Part shown: positions 1 through 7,786 of the stretch, in pieces
How positions within the stretch are numbered: position 1 is the stretch's first letter
Layout: each line of letters begins with the position of its first letter
DNA from: Alphaproteobacteria bacterium UBA6324
Lineage (GTDB): Bacteria; Pseudomonadota; Alphaproteobacteria; CAAGCB01; CAG-977
NCBI GenBank assembly: GCA_002439085.1
Contig: DJSW01000018.1
Span: forward strand, 62,001-126,000
DNA: 64,000 bases
Direction: 5' to 3'
Translations under genes and position numbers: made by a program
The notes under the pieces: model-generated
Told to the model about the DNA's origin: nothing
What the model saw: the letters and a program-made list of their open reading frames with translations, nothing else
The model's database searches: none

Positions 1-81
1 TTCCTGTTCGTCAAAGTCCGCGAAAAATGGGAGGATAATCCCGAACATTACCGCGCGTGGGGATTGGATTTCAATGCCTGA
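1..81 (+). CDS. era: GTPase Era, C-terminal end (partial)
   Basis: The first 26 codons before a TGA read FLFVKVREKWEDNPEHYRAW and then GLDFNA. This matches the end of the KH domain of Era, the ribosome-assembly GTPase that binds 16S rRNA; alphaproteobacterial Era proteins typically finish with a VKVREKW...GLDF-like tail. The start and GTPase domain lie outside the window. The stop overlaps the recO start by 8 bases, and era-recO is a standard alphaproteobacterial arrangement, which supports the call. Only the tail is visible, so the identification rests on this short match and on context. Confidence 0.8.
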   Translation, partial: FLFVKVREKWEDNPEHYRAWGLDFNA

Positions 82-820
82 ATGGTCGGACAACGCGATC
101 GTCGTCGGCGTCGTGAAATTCGCCGAACGGGACGCGGTTGTCACCTTTTTGACACAAAACCACGGCCGGCACAACGGGTTGTGCAAAGGCGCGTTTTCCA
201 AACGCCTGTCCGGCGTCGTGCAGGTCGGAAATCTGGTTCAAATTCATTGGAACGCCCGATTGGAAGAGCATTTGGGAACGGTCAGGGTCGAACCGGCGAA
301 CGCGTTTTGCGCGGCGGTGTTGAACGATCCCGACCGCTTGACCGCTTTGTCGTGCCTGTGCGCGATGTGTTCTTTGCTGCCGGAACGTGAAAACGTCGGG
401 GACTTTTTTCAAAAAACGGTGGAACAGCTGGCCTTGCTGCCCTATGACGGGTGGGCGGAACGCTATGCCAGATGGGAGGTCGAGCTGTTGAAAGTGTTGG
501 GGTTCGGGTTGGATCTGTCCGTTTGCGCCGCGACGGGGACGACGCGCGATCTGGCCTACGTTTCCCCGAAATCCGGCCGCGCCGTCAGCCGCGACGCCGG
601 CGCCCCGTGGCGCGACAGGCTGTTGGAGCTGCCCGCTTTTTTAACGGACGCGGACGCGGCGGCGCAAAGCGTTGACGAAATTAAAAAAGCGTTAAAATTA
701 ACAGGATTTTTCCTTGAAAACCATGTCCTAAAAACGATAGACTGCACTATTCCCGCCGTCAGGGGGCGGCTGATCGAACGGTTGTCCCGACGCGAAACGG
801 TAGATATGCAGGTGCTGTAA
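74..820 (+). CDS. recO: DNA repair protein RecO
   Basis: This 248-residue protein fits the RecO family, which loads RecA onto SSB-coated single-stranded DNA in the RecFOR recombination pathway. The N-terminal OB-fold is recognisable from WSDNAIVVGVVKFAERDAVV and the following NHGRHNGLCKGAFSKR, typical of alphaproteobacterial RecO. The helical C-terminal part includes a CLCAMCSLLPERE segment. The length is normal. The ATG lies inside the end of era, and parC starts 2 bases after the stop, so the three genes are probably translated from one transcript. The call is secure from sequence and context. Confidence 0.93.
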   Translation: MPEWSDNAIVVGVVKFAERDAVVTFLTQNHGRHNGLCKGAFSKRLSGVVQVGNLVQIHWNARLEEHLGTVRVEPANAFCAAVLNDPDRLTALSCLCAMCSLLPERENVGDFFQKTVEQLALLPYDGWAERYARWEVELLKVLGFGLDLSVCAATGTTRDLAYVSPKSGRAVSRDAGAPWRDRLLELPAFLTDADAAAQSVDEIKKALKLTGFFLENHVLKTIDCTIPAVRGRLIERLSRRETVDMQVL

Positions 821-821
821 A

Positions 822-3038
822 ATGAACGAAGCTGAACAGATTAAAGAAACAAAAATGGCGGAAGCCTTGGGGGAACGATACCTCGCCTATGCGATGTCAA
901 CGATCGTTTCCCGTTCGCTGCCCGATGTGCGCGACGGTTTGAAACCCGTCCACCGGCGGTTGCTGTACGCCATGAACGCCCTGCATCTGGATCCCGAATC
1001 GGGATTTAAAAAATGCGCCCGCGTTGTCGGCGACGTGATCGGTAAATACCATCCTCACGGCGACACGGCCGTTTATGAAACGATGGTGCGGTTGGCGCAG
1101 GATTTCGCCGTGCGCTATCCGTTGGTCGAGGGGCAGGGGAACTTCGGCAACATCGACGGGGACAGCGCCGCCGCCATGCGTTACACCGAAGCGCGCCTGA
1201 CCGAAGTCGCCGAAGCCATTATGGACGGTTTGAACGACGGAACGGTCGATTTCCGTCCGACCTATTCCGGCGAAGACATCGAACCCGTCGTGATGCCGTG
1301 CGCTTTTCCGAACCTGTTGGCCAACGGGTCGGCCGGCATCGCCGTCGGCATGGCGACGAACGTGCCGCCCCATAATGTCGGCGAACTGGCGGACGCTTTG
1401 CAGCTGTTGATTAAAAAGCCCGACTGCGCGATCGCCGATCTGATGAAATTCGTGCGCGGCCCCGACTTTCCGACCGGCGGCGAAATCGTCGAAAGCCCCG
1501 AAAGCATCCTGAAGACCTACGAAACGGGACGCGGCGCGATGCGTTTGCGCGCGAAATGGGAAAAGGACGAGCTGTCCCACGGGCTGTACCAGATCATCGT
1601 GACCGAAATTCCCTATATGGTCAAAAAATCTGAACTGATCACAAAAATCGCCAAGCTTTTAATGGAAAAGAAGCTGCCGTTTCTGGCCGACATCCGCGAT
1701 GAATCCGCGGAAAACGTGCGGATCGTCCTTGAACCGAAAAACCGCAACATCGAACCCGAACAGTTGATGGCGCATCTGTTCCGCCTGACGGATATGCAGG
1801 TGAATTTCAATATGAACATGAACGTGCTGGACAAGGACGGCGTGCCGCGCGTCATGGATTTGAAACAGGTTTTGCAGGCTTTTCTGGATCACCGTCAGGA
1901 TGTGCTGATCCGCCGTTCCAATTTCCGTTTGGACAAGATCAACCACCGCATGGAAGTGCTGGAAGGTTTCCTTGTCGCGTATTTGAATTTGGACGAGGTC
2001 ATCCGCATCATCCGCGAAGAGGACGAGGCAAAGCCCGCTTTGATGCAGGCGTTCAGGCTGACGGAAATTCAGGCCGACGCGATTTTGAATATGCGGTTGC
2101 GTTCCTTGCGCAAGCTGGAGGAAATGCAGATCAAAACCGAACACGACCAACTGGCCGACGAAAAGGCGACGTTGGAGGCTCTGCTGTCCGACGAAGCCTT
2201 GCGCTGGAAAGAAATATCCGGCGAAATCACGCTGATGAAAAAGAAATTCGGCCAATCGACCGCTTTGGGCAAACGCCGCACGGTGATTTCCGGCGCACCC
2301 GAAGAAATCGAAATCCCGTTGGAAGCGTTGATCGAACGCGAACCGATCACCGTCATTTTGTCGGAAAAGGGCTGGATCCGTTCCGTCAAAGGCCACATCC
2401 AGCTGGACGACGACGTGAAATTCAAAGAGGGCGACCGGTTGCAATGCGGTTTACAAGCGCAGACGACGGATAAGATCCTGATGTTCGCCACAAACGGCCG
2501 GTATTACACGCTGGCGGCGGACAAGTTGCCGCGCGGCCGCGGTTTCGGCGAACCCGTGCGCCTGTCGATCGACTTGCCCGAAGAAGACGAAATCATTTCC
2601 ATGTCGATTTTCCGCGCCGGTGAAAAACGCCTGATCGTTTCCAAAAAAGGCAAAGGCTTTATCGTCAAAGAGGACGATCTGGTCGCGCAAACCCGCAACG
2701 GCAGGATCGTTTTGAACCTGACGCAGGGGGACAAGGCGTTCATGTCAATCCCCGTGTCCGGAAACGCGGTCGCCGTTATCGGCGACAACCGCAAACTGCT
2801 GGTGTTTGATTTGGCGGAAATTCCGGAAATGACGCGCGGGCAGGGTGTGTTCATCCAAAAATACCCCGACGGCGTGACACTGTCGGACATCAAGCTGTTT
2901 AACAAAGAGGACGGTTTGGCCTATCCGTGCGGCGGCGGCACGCGGATTGAAACCAATCTGGTCGGCTGGACGGGACATCGCGCGCAAATCGGAAAAATGC
3001 CGCCTGTCGGTTTCCCGAAAAGCAACAAATTTTCGTGA
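822..3038 (+). CDS. parC: DNA topoisomerase IV subunit A
   Basis: This 738-residue type IIA topoisomerase A subunit decatenates daughter chromosomes together with ParE. The breakage-reunion domain starts at YLAYAMSTIVSRSLPDVRDG; the QRDR reads HPHGDTAVYE, with Thr82 and Glu86 at the positions of E. coli ParC Ser80 and Glu84; the active-site region [10 protein letters not shown] is present. The C-terminal beta-pinwheel is shorter than in GyrA. A second A-type subunit at 14297-17086 fits GyrA better, and the era-recO-parC position is the usual one for alphaproteobacterial parC. ParE is not in the window. Confidence 0.95.
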   Translation: MNEAEQIKETKMAEALGERYLAYAMSTIVSRSLPDVRDGLKPVHRRLLYAMNALHLDPESGFKKCARVVGDVIGKYHPHGDTAVYETMVRLAQDFAVRYPLVEGQGNFGNIDGDSAAAMRYTEARLTEVAEAIMDGLNDGTVDFRPTYSGEDIEPVVMPCAFPNLLANGSAGIAVGMATNVPPHNVGELADALQLLIKKPDCAIADLMKFVRGPDFPTGGEIVESPESILKTYETGRGAMRLRAKWEKDELSHGLYQIIVTEIPYMVKKSELITKIAKLLMEKKLPFLADIRDESAENVRIVLEPKNRNIEPEQLMAHLFRLTDMQVNFNMNMNVLDKDGVPRVMDLKQVLQAFLDHRQDVLIRRSNFRLDKINHRMEVLEGFLVAYLNLDEVIRIIREEDEAKPALMQAFRLTEIQADAILNMRLRSLRKLEEMQIKTEHDQLADEKATLEALLSDEALRWKEISGEITLMKKKFGQSTALGKRRTVISGAPEEIEIPLEALIEREPITVILSEKGWIRSVKGHIQLDDDVKFKEGDRLQCGLQAQTTDKILMFATNGRYYTLAADKLPRGRGFGEPVRLSIDLPEEDEIISMSIFRAGEKRLIVSKKGKGFIVKEDDLVAQTRNGRIVLNLTQGDKAFMSIPVSGNAVAVIGDNRKLLVFDLAEIPEMTRGQGVFIQKYPDGVTLSDIKLFNKEDGLAYPCGGGTRIETNLVGWTGHRAQIGKMPPVGFPKSNKFS

Positions 3039-3053
3039 TCCGGATTTTGTGTA

Positions 3054-3611
3054 ATGCGGCATCCGTTGTTAATGCGTGTTTTACTGACGGTCGCGGCGTT
3101 GCTGACGCTTGCCGTTCCGACGCGCGCGAAAACAATGGCGGAGCTGTCAACCGTTTTTGAAAACGATATTGACGGAATTTGGGCGTCCGAGGATTGGGAT
3201 CTGTATTTGCCGGTCAATACCTGGCACAATCGGGAAATGTACGATAAAAAGAAAACGGATTCCTATAACGAAAAACCGTGGGGGATCGGCGTCGGAAAAC
3301 ATTATTACAAAGACGACGTGATGCGCGGCCTGTATTTTATGGTGTTCAGCGATTCCCACAGCAAACCCGAACCCATTTTCGGCTATCTGCGCCAATGGAA
3401 TTATTACATCGACAGGGATAAAGACTTTTCCGTCGGCGCGGGGTTCACGTTGGGTGTCACGATGCGCGACGATTACAATTATCTGCCGCTGCCCGTTCCG
3501 CTGCCGGTTTTCGGGATGCAGTATAAAAAGTTTTCCCTGCAAACCACATACATTCCGGGGCCGTACAATATGTTCAACGTCCTGTTCACTTGGGTCAGGA
3601 TCGAATTGTAA
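3054..3611 (+). CDS. pagP: Lipid A palmitoyltransferase PagP-like outer membrane enzyme
   Basis: This 185-residue protein has a cleavable signal peptide (MRHPLLMRVL...VPTRAK). Its body resembles PagP, the outer membrane beta-barrel enzyme that moves a palmitate from phospholipid to lipid A. Matching stretches are NTWHNREMYDKKKTDSYNEK, PWGIGVGKHYY, YNYLPLPVPLPVF and TTYIPGPYN. The catalytic residues of E. coli PagP (His33, Asp76, Ser77) correspond to His58, Asp100 and Ser101, with nearly the same spacing. The gene starts 15 bases after parC and ends before a strong hairpin terminator. An alternative start is the ATG at 3072. PagP is uncommon in alphaproteobacteria, so transfer is possible. Confidence 0.88.
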   Translation: MRHPLLMRVLLTVAALLTLAVPTRAKTMAELSTVFENDIDGIWASEDWDLYLPVNTWHNREMYDKKKTDSYNEKPWGIGVGKHYYKDDVMRGLYFMVFSDSHSKPEPIFGYLRQWNYYIDRDKDFSVGAGFTLGVTMRDDYNYLPLPVPLPVFGMQYKKFSLQTTYIPGPYNMFNVLFTWVRIEL

Positions 3612-3756
3612 CGGGATCGCCGTTTCTCTGTACGTCCGTCCAAACCTGCGTGCAATTCCGCCTAAAGCTTCCGCCTGCGCCGACGCTTGACGGAAATTGC
3701 CCTTGCAGACGAAAACAGCGTTGTTGTTTTCGCTTAGCGGGCACCTGACGGCGACC

Positions 3757-3784
3757 GAACTCACTTCGTGAGTTCTCATCTCAC
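3757..3784 (+). repeat. Hairpin with inverted partial copy of tRNA-Ser T-arm
   Basis: The segment 3757-3775 is a perfect 8-bp hairpin (gaactcac, loop ttc, gtgagttc). Its right part, 3765-3784, matches 18 of 20 bases of the T-arm of the tRNA-Ser gene at 3837-3926 in the opposite orientation (tRNA bases 3848-3867). The stretch 3612-3800 between pagP and the terminator has no convincing gene. The hairpin may be a dispersed repeat or an old integration scar; which one cannot be decided from this window. Confidence 0.5.
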
Positions 3785-3805
3785 ACTCTTTATCTTTTCA
3801 TACAG

Positions 3806-3831
3806 AAAAATCCCCGTGAAAGGGGATTTTT
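3806..3831. terminator. Bidirectional intrinsic terminator between pagP and tRNA-Ser
   Basis: A perfect 10-bp stem (aaaaatcccc / ggggattttt) with a 6-base loop has A/T tracts on both sides, so it can stop transcription from pagP on the plus strand and from the tRNA gene on the minus strand. It lies 5 bases beyond the 3' end of the tRNA. Confidence 0.85.
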
Positions 3832-3836
3832 CAGTA

Positions 3837-3926
3837 TGGCGGATGGAGTGAGATTCGAACTCACGAACTCCGTAAAGAGTCGCCGGTTTTCAAGACCGGT
3901 GCATTCAACCGCTCTGCCATCCATCC
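3837..3926 (-). tRNA. tRNA-Ser (anticodon UGA)
   Basis: The 90-base minus-strand sequence folds as a class II tRNA. The 7-bp acceptor stem is GGATGGA/TCCATCC with discriminator G and an encoded CCA. The D-arm contains GGCAGAGCGG, the anticodon arm reads ACCGGTCTTGAAAACCGG with TGA as anticodon, there is a variable arm, and the T-loop contains TTCGAAT. The long variable arm and the UGA anticodon identify tRNA-Ser reading UCA/UCG codons. Confidence 0.96.
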
Positions 3927-4131
3927 GCGGTAATCGCATTTTCCGATATTTCACGGCAAAAATCAAGATATTCCGGAATGTTTTTTATAAAACTTTATTT
4001 TTATTAAAAACAATATGTTAATCAAACATTTTAATCTTGGATGTTAGCGATCGCACTTATTCATTCCCTTGAAAAAAGCGTCGAAAAATGCCAAAATACC
4101 CGCATCTTTTAACTGATTGGAGGGATATCCC

Positions 4132-4797
4132 ATGACAGACGAAACGCAGGCGCAACAGGCTACCGACCCGAAATCGGAAGCCGCCGCAAAGGCGCAGGAA
4201 GTCGGCAAAAAACTGACCGGATTTTTGGGCGGTTTGGCGGAAAAGGCCAAGAATTTGGACGTGAAAGAGCTGGCGGAAAAAGCCAAAAACATTGACGTTA
4301 AGGAATTGACGGAAATGGCCAAGCAAAAGGTCAACGAAGTCAAGGACAAGGCGGCCGAATTGAACGCCGGAAAGGCGGAAACCGCCGTCGCGCCGCGCGA
4401 AAGCGTGTCCGGCGAGGAAATGAAAGCCCTGTTCGCCAAAGCCGCCGCCGCGCCCGAAGACCTGCCGTCCGTCGTCAAGGCGGTTTTAAGCGACGTGGCC
4501 GCCGGCGAACGGATTGTTTTCAAAGGGAAATTCGGAACGGCCGCCGATCCGTTTTACGCCGTTTTGTCCGACAAGACGTTCTTCGGCTTTACCAAGCAAT
4601 CGGATCAGTTTTTGGCGGAAATCCGCCCGATTTCCGGCGTCAAATCGTTTTCCCTGTTGCCGCCGCGCGGGGAAACGGCCGGTCGGCTGGTCGTTTTGTT
4701 TGAAAACGGCGAAGCCAGGCTGACGGCCGCGACGATGGAAGCGTACGTCAACGCTTTGATTTTGTATAAAAAAATGCGCGAACTGTCCGGAAAATAA
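4132..4797 (+). CDS. Helical-repeat protein of unknown function with a possible PH-like C-terminal domain
   Basis: I do not recognise this 221-residue protein as a named family. Residues about 1-90 are Ala/Lys/Glu-rich and predicted to be amphipathic helix or coiled coil; they hold a tandem repeat (AEKAKN-L-DVKELAEKAKN-I and then DVKELTE) like that of LEA or apolipoprotein-type helices. Residues about 120-221 look like a compact beta-rich domain (ERIVFKGKFGTAADPFYAVL ... FAEIRPISGV-like), possibly a bacterial PH domain that would bring it to a membrane; this is inference. There is no signal peptide. The ATG at 4132 is chosen because GGAGGG at 4119-4124 sits 7 bases upstream. A terminator follows. 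Confidence 0.75.
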   Translation: MTDETQAQQATDPKSEAAAKAQEVGKKLTGFLGGLAEKAKNLDVKELAEKAKNIDVKELTEMAKQKVNEVKDKAAELNAGKAETAVAPRESVSGEEMKALFAKAAAAPEDLPSVVKAVLSDVAAGERIVFKGKFGTAADPFYAVLSDKTFFGFTKQSDQFLAEIRPISGVKSFSLLPPRGETAGRLVVLFENGEARLTAATMEAYVNALILYKKMRELSGK

Positions 4798-4816
4798 TCC
4801 GCCGAGGTTACGTTTC

Positions 4817-4851
4817 AAACGCCCTTTCCTTTGACGGGAGAGGGCGTTTTT
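4817..4851 (+). terminator. Intrinsic terminator
   Basis: Stem aaacgccct / agggcgttt with a 15-base loop, followed by a T tract, 20 bases after the stop of the helical-repeat gene. Confidence 0.85.
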
Positions 4852-4919
4852 CGTGATTAACGAAAAAATAACGTCTTTTTCATAATAATGATACGACCTT
4901 TTTTGAAAGATTCGTCCTG

Positions 4920-6536
4920 ATGAAATTTTGGCTGAAATACGGGGTTTTTCTTTGTTCCGCCTTAACCGTCCCGCCCTTTCCGGCGCCGGCGGCCGCCATG
5001 GATTTGACCTTTGACGAATGGGTCGAGGAATTCCGCAGGGAAGCCGTCGAAAACGGCGTTTCCGCCCAAACGCTGGATCGCGCCTTTCAATCGCTGAAAC
5101 TGGAACCGTCCGTGATCGCGCTGGATCGCAAACAGCCGGAATTCCGCCGCGATTTTCAAACCTATATCGACAACGCCATCAATGTTCTGCGGATAAAAAA
5201 AGCGCAGAAGCTGATGGCGGAACACGCCCGCCTGCTGCGCGAAATCGAAAAAAAATACAAGGTTCCCGCCAACTATCTGCTGGCGTTTTGGGGAATGGAA
5301 ACGAATTTCGGCACGGCTAAAGGCGAATACCCGACAATCAGCGCATTGGCGACGCTGGCCTATGACACGCGGCGGCCGGATTTTTTCAGAACCGAGCTGA
5401 TGCACGGGGTGCGAATGGTTCAAAACGGCCTGTCCGCCGACAGGATGAAAGGGTCGTGGGCGGGCGCGTTCGGCAATTTCCAATTCATGCCGTCCACGTT
5501 CCGGCATTTCGGGACGGATTACGACGGCGACGGACAGGTCGATTTGTGGGACAGCCTGCCGGACGCGCTGGCGTCGGCGGCAAACTATCTGTCGTCCGAG
5601 GGGTGGAATCCCGCGGTCGGTTGGGGCAGGGAGGTTTTGCTGCCGAAAAAATTCGACTGGGATTTGATCGAACGTAAAAAAACGTTGCGGGAATGGCTGG
5701 CCGACGGCATTGTTTTCGCGGACGGCGCGCCCGTCGCCGAACCGCCGTCCACGCAGGCCGAATTGTTTTTGCCGGCGGGAATACACGGCCCCGCGTTTTT
5801 GACGTTTTCCAATTTCAGGGTTATTTTGAAATGGAACCGGTCGGTTCTGTACGCCGTTTCCATCGGGCATTTGGCGGACAGGATTCAAGGCAAGCCGCCC
5901 TTTTCCAAAAAATATTTTCAGCGCGGCCCGTCCTTCACCCTTGAAAACGCGCAGGAAGTGCAGGAACTGCTGACGAAAATGAGGCTGTACGACGGGGATA
6001 TCGACGGCGTTTTGGGACGTAAAAGCCGCGAAGCCGTCCGCAAATTCCAATCCCTGTACGGATTGCCTGCCGACGGATACGCCGGCGCGTCCTTGTTGCA
6101 TTTTATGCGTCTGGCGGTCAGCGGCGGCGCGAAACGGGACAAGCTGACGTTCGACGAAATCGTTGAAATGCAAAAGATTTTGGCCAAAGGGGATTATTAC
6201 GTCGGCCCTGTTGACGGCAAGCTGGGGCGTTCCACGATGAAAGGCATCGAGTTGTATAAGCGCGTGTACGGCATTTCGTCCGACGCGGTCAACCGGACTT
6301 TGCTGGAAAAAATGCGCGTCCAGTTCGCGCGGAATTTGGAAAACGGCGACCGCGACCCGTTGGTCAAAGAAAACCTCCGGCTGGAAAAGGAACGGCGGGA
6401 GGCTTTGGAAAAAGCGCGGCAAAAGGCGAAAAAGAAACAGCGGTTAAAGGCAAAAAAGGAAAAGCGGCGTCAAAAAAGCGCGGCCAAGCGGACGAAGGCC
6501 TCCGGCGTTCCCGACAAGAGGTTAAAAAAACGCTAA
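4920..6536 (+). CDS. Lytic murein transglycosylase, MltB/SLT_2 type, with two peptidoglycan-binding repeats
   Basis: This 538-residue secreted enzyme cleaves the glycan strands of peptidoglycan to 1,6-anhydro products. A signal peptide ends near AAAM (residues 1-27). The catalytic domain (about 28-320) contains LLAFWGMETNFGTAKGEYPT with the expected catalytic Glu127, and GSWAGAFGNFQFMPSTF, both hallmarks of MltB enzymes. Two PG_binding_1-like repeats follow at about 341-396 and 409-465 (YDGDIDGVLGRKSREAVRKF and YVGPVDGKLGRSTMKG). The last 60 residues are very Lys/Arg-rich and may bind the anionic cell wall. One repeat is more usual, so the second repeat and the basic tail are lineage features. 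rlpA follows. Confidence 0.92.
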   Translation: MKFWLKYGVFLCSALTVPPFPAPAAAMDLTFDEWVEEFRREAVENGVSAQTLDRAFQSLKLEPSVIALDRKQPEFRRDFQTYIDNAINVLRIKKAQKLMAEHARLLREIEKKYKVPANYLLAFWGMETNFGTAKGEYPTISALATLAYDTRRPDFFRTELMHGVRMVQNGLSADRMKGSWAGAFGNFQFMPSTFRHFGTDYDGDGQVDLWDSLPDALASAANYLSSEGWNPAVGWGREVLLPKKFDWDLIERKKTLREWLADGIVFADGAPVAEPPSTQAELFLPAGIHGPAFLTFSNFRVILKWNRSVLYAVSIGHLADRIQGKPPFSKKYFQRGPSFTLENAQEVQELLTKMRLYDGDIDGVLGRKSREAVRKFQSLYGLPADGYAGASLLHFMRLAVSGGAKRDKLTFDEIVEMQKILAKGDYYVGPVDGKLGRSTMKGIELYKRVYGISSDAVNRTLLEKMRVQFARNLENGDRDPLVKENLRLEKERREALEKARQKAKKKQRLKAKKEKRRQKSAAKRTKASGVPDKRLKKR

Positions 6537-6566
6537 CGACGCCCTAAAAAAACTGAAGTATCTTTC

Positions 6567-6595
6567 TTGATTCCGGCGCGGCGACCAGCTATTCT
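6567..6595 (+). promoter_or_regulatory. Predicted sigma70-type promoter for rlpA
   Basis: TTGATT at 6567-6572 and TATTCT at 6590-6595 are separated by exactly 17 bases. The -10 box lies 28 bases before the rlpA ATG, which is preceded by an AGGAAAA ribosome binding site. Confidence 0.6.
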
Positions 6596-6622
6596 GCCCG
6601 ATAGCGAAAGGATGTAGGAAAA

Positions 6623-7774
6623 ATGAATTCGTTTGCAAAAGTGTTCTTTTTATCAACGGCTCTGACCGTCGTGGCGGCCTGCACGGACAATTCGCAGGTC
6701 TTTTCCTCCGCCGCCGCGGGGCCGGCCAAGCAAAACGCCGCCGCCGGAACGGCCGGATACTACAAGGTCGGCAATCCGTATCAGGTGGGCGGGCTGTGGT
6801 ACATCCCCAAAGAAGATTACAATTACAAGGAAATCGGCATTTCGTCGTGGTACGGCCCCGATTTTCACAACGGCATTACCGCCAACGGCGAAGTATATGA
6901 TATGCACGGGCTGACCGCCGCCCACAGGACGCTGCCGCTGCCCAGCATCGTGCGCGTCACCAATTTGCAAAACAACCGTTCGCTGGTGCTGCGCGTCAAC
7001 GATCGCGGGCCGTTCGTCAACAACCGCGTGATCGACGTGTCCAAACGCGCCGCGCAGCTGCTGGGGTTTGAAGAGCAGGGAACAACACAGGTTCAGGTCG
7101 AAATCCTGCCCGAGGAAAGCAAAAAGCTGAAAGAGGAATTGCTGGCCGCCGCCGGAAAATCCTCCGGTTCCGCCGGAGTTCCTTTGGCCGCCGAACCGGT
7201 CGCCACCACACAGGAACCGATTGCAAAACCGAAAAATCTGGGACATTCAACCAACTATCCGCGTCTGGCCAATCCGCCGCCCGCTTTGACCGCGACGGAC
7301 GCGCCGCTGGTGGCGTCGGCCTCCGCGACAGCGAATACGGCGACCGAATACAACGATTGGGACGAGGATTTGACACAGGCGCAGGCGCAGAAAACCGTCG
7401 TCGCCGACACGCCGAAACCGACGCCCGCCCCGAAGAAAGCGGCGGCAAAGAAAAAGCCCGCTCCGGTTAAGAAGGCCGCTTCCGCTAAAACGGTCGCGAC
7501 GGTCGCCCCCGGCTATTATGTTCAGGTCGGCGCGTTCGGCAGTTTGGATAACGCTGAAAAAATGCGCGCACAGGTGGCGCGTTTCGGTTCCGCCGTCATT
7601 TTGCCGGTGACGGTCAACACCAAAACGCTGTACCGTGTGCGTTTAGGACCCGACAGCGCAAAAAAGGCGTTGGAAACCATGGATAAAGTTACGGCGAACG
7701 GCATTGCTGATGCCCGTCTGGTTGAAGAAAAAGGCAATATCGCCGTCGGCCGCCGGTTGGATAACGCGTTTTGA
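6623..7774 (+). CDS. rlpA: RlpA septal lytic transglycosylase lipoprotein with SPOR domain
   Basis: This 383-residue lipoprotein has a lipobox ending at Cys20 (LTVVAAC). A double-psi beta-barrel domain (about 70-165) carries GISSWYGPDFHNGITANGEV, LPLPSIVRVTNL and RVNDRGPFVNNRVIDVS, the RlpA signature. A Pro/Ala/Lys-rich linker leads to a C-terminal SPOR domain (about 295-383; YYVQVGAFGSLDNAEKMRAQ) that binds denuded septal glycan. RlpA enzymes cut such glycan during division. The next gene, dacA, makes denuded-strand substrate, and rlpA-dacA-tmk-holB is a common alphaproteobacterial order. Confidence 0.95.
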   Translation: MNSFAKVFFLSTALTVVAACTDNSQVFSSAAAGPAKQNAAAGTAGYYKVGNPYQVGGLWYIPKEDYNYKEIGISSWYGPDFHNGITANGEVYDMHGLTAAHRTLPLPSIVRVTNLQNNRSLVLRVNDRGPFVNNRVIDVSKRAAQLLGFEEQGTTQVQVEILPEESKKLKEELLAAAGKSSGSAGVPLAAEPVATTQEPIAKPKNLGHSTNYPRLANPPPALTATDAPLVASASATANTATEYNDWDEDLTQAQAQKTVVADTPKPTPAPKKAAAKKKPAPVKKAASAKTVATVAPGYYVQVGAFGSLDNAEKMRAQVARFGSAVILPVTVNTKTLYRVRLGPDSAKKALETMDKVTANGIADARLVEEKGNIAVGRRLDNAF

Positions 7775-7786
7775 TAAGGATCGGTT

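Noticed and set aside
3147..3779. Minus-strand 210-residue ORF spanning pagP
   Set aside because: It is the antisense shadow of pagP over most of its length and has no start context; the 3612-3779 end may be a repeat.
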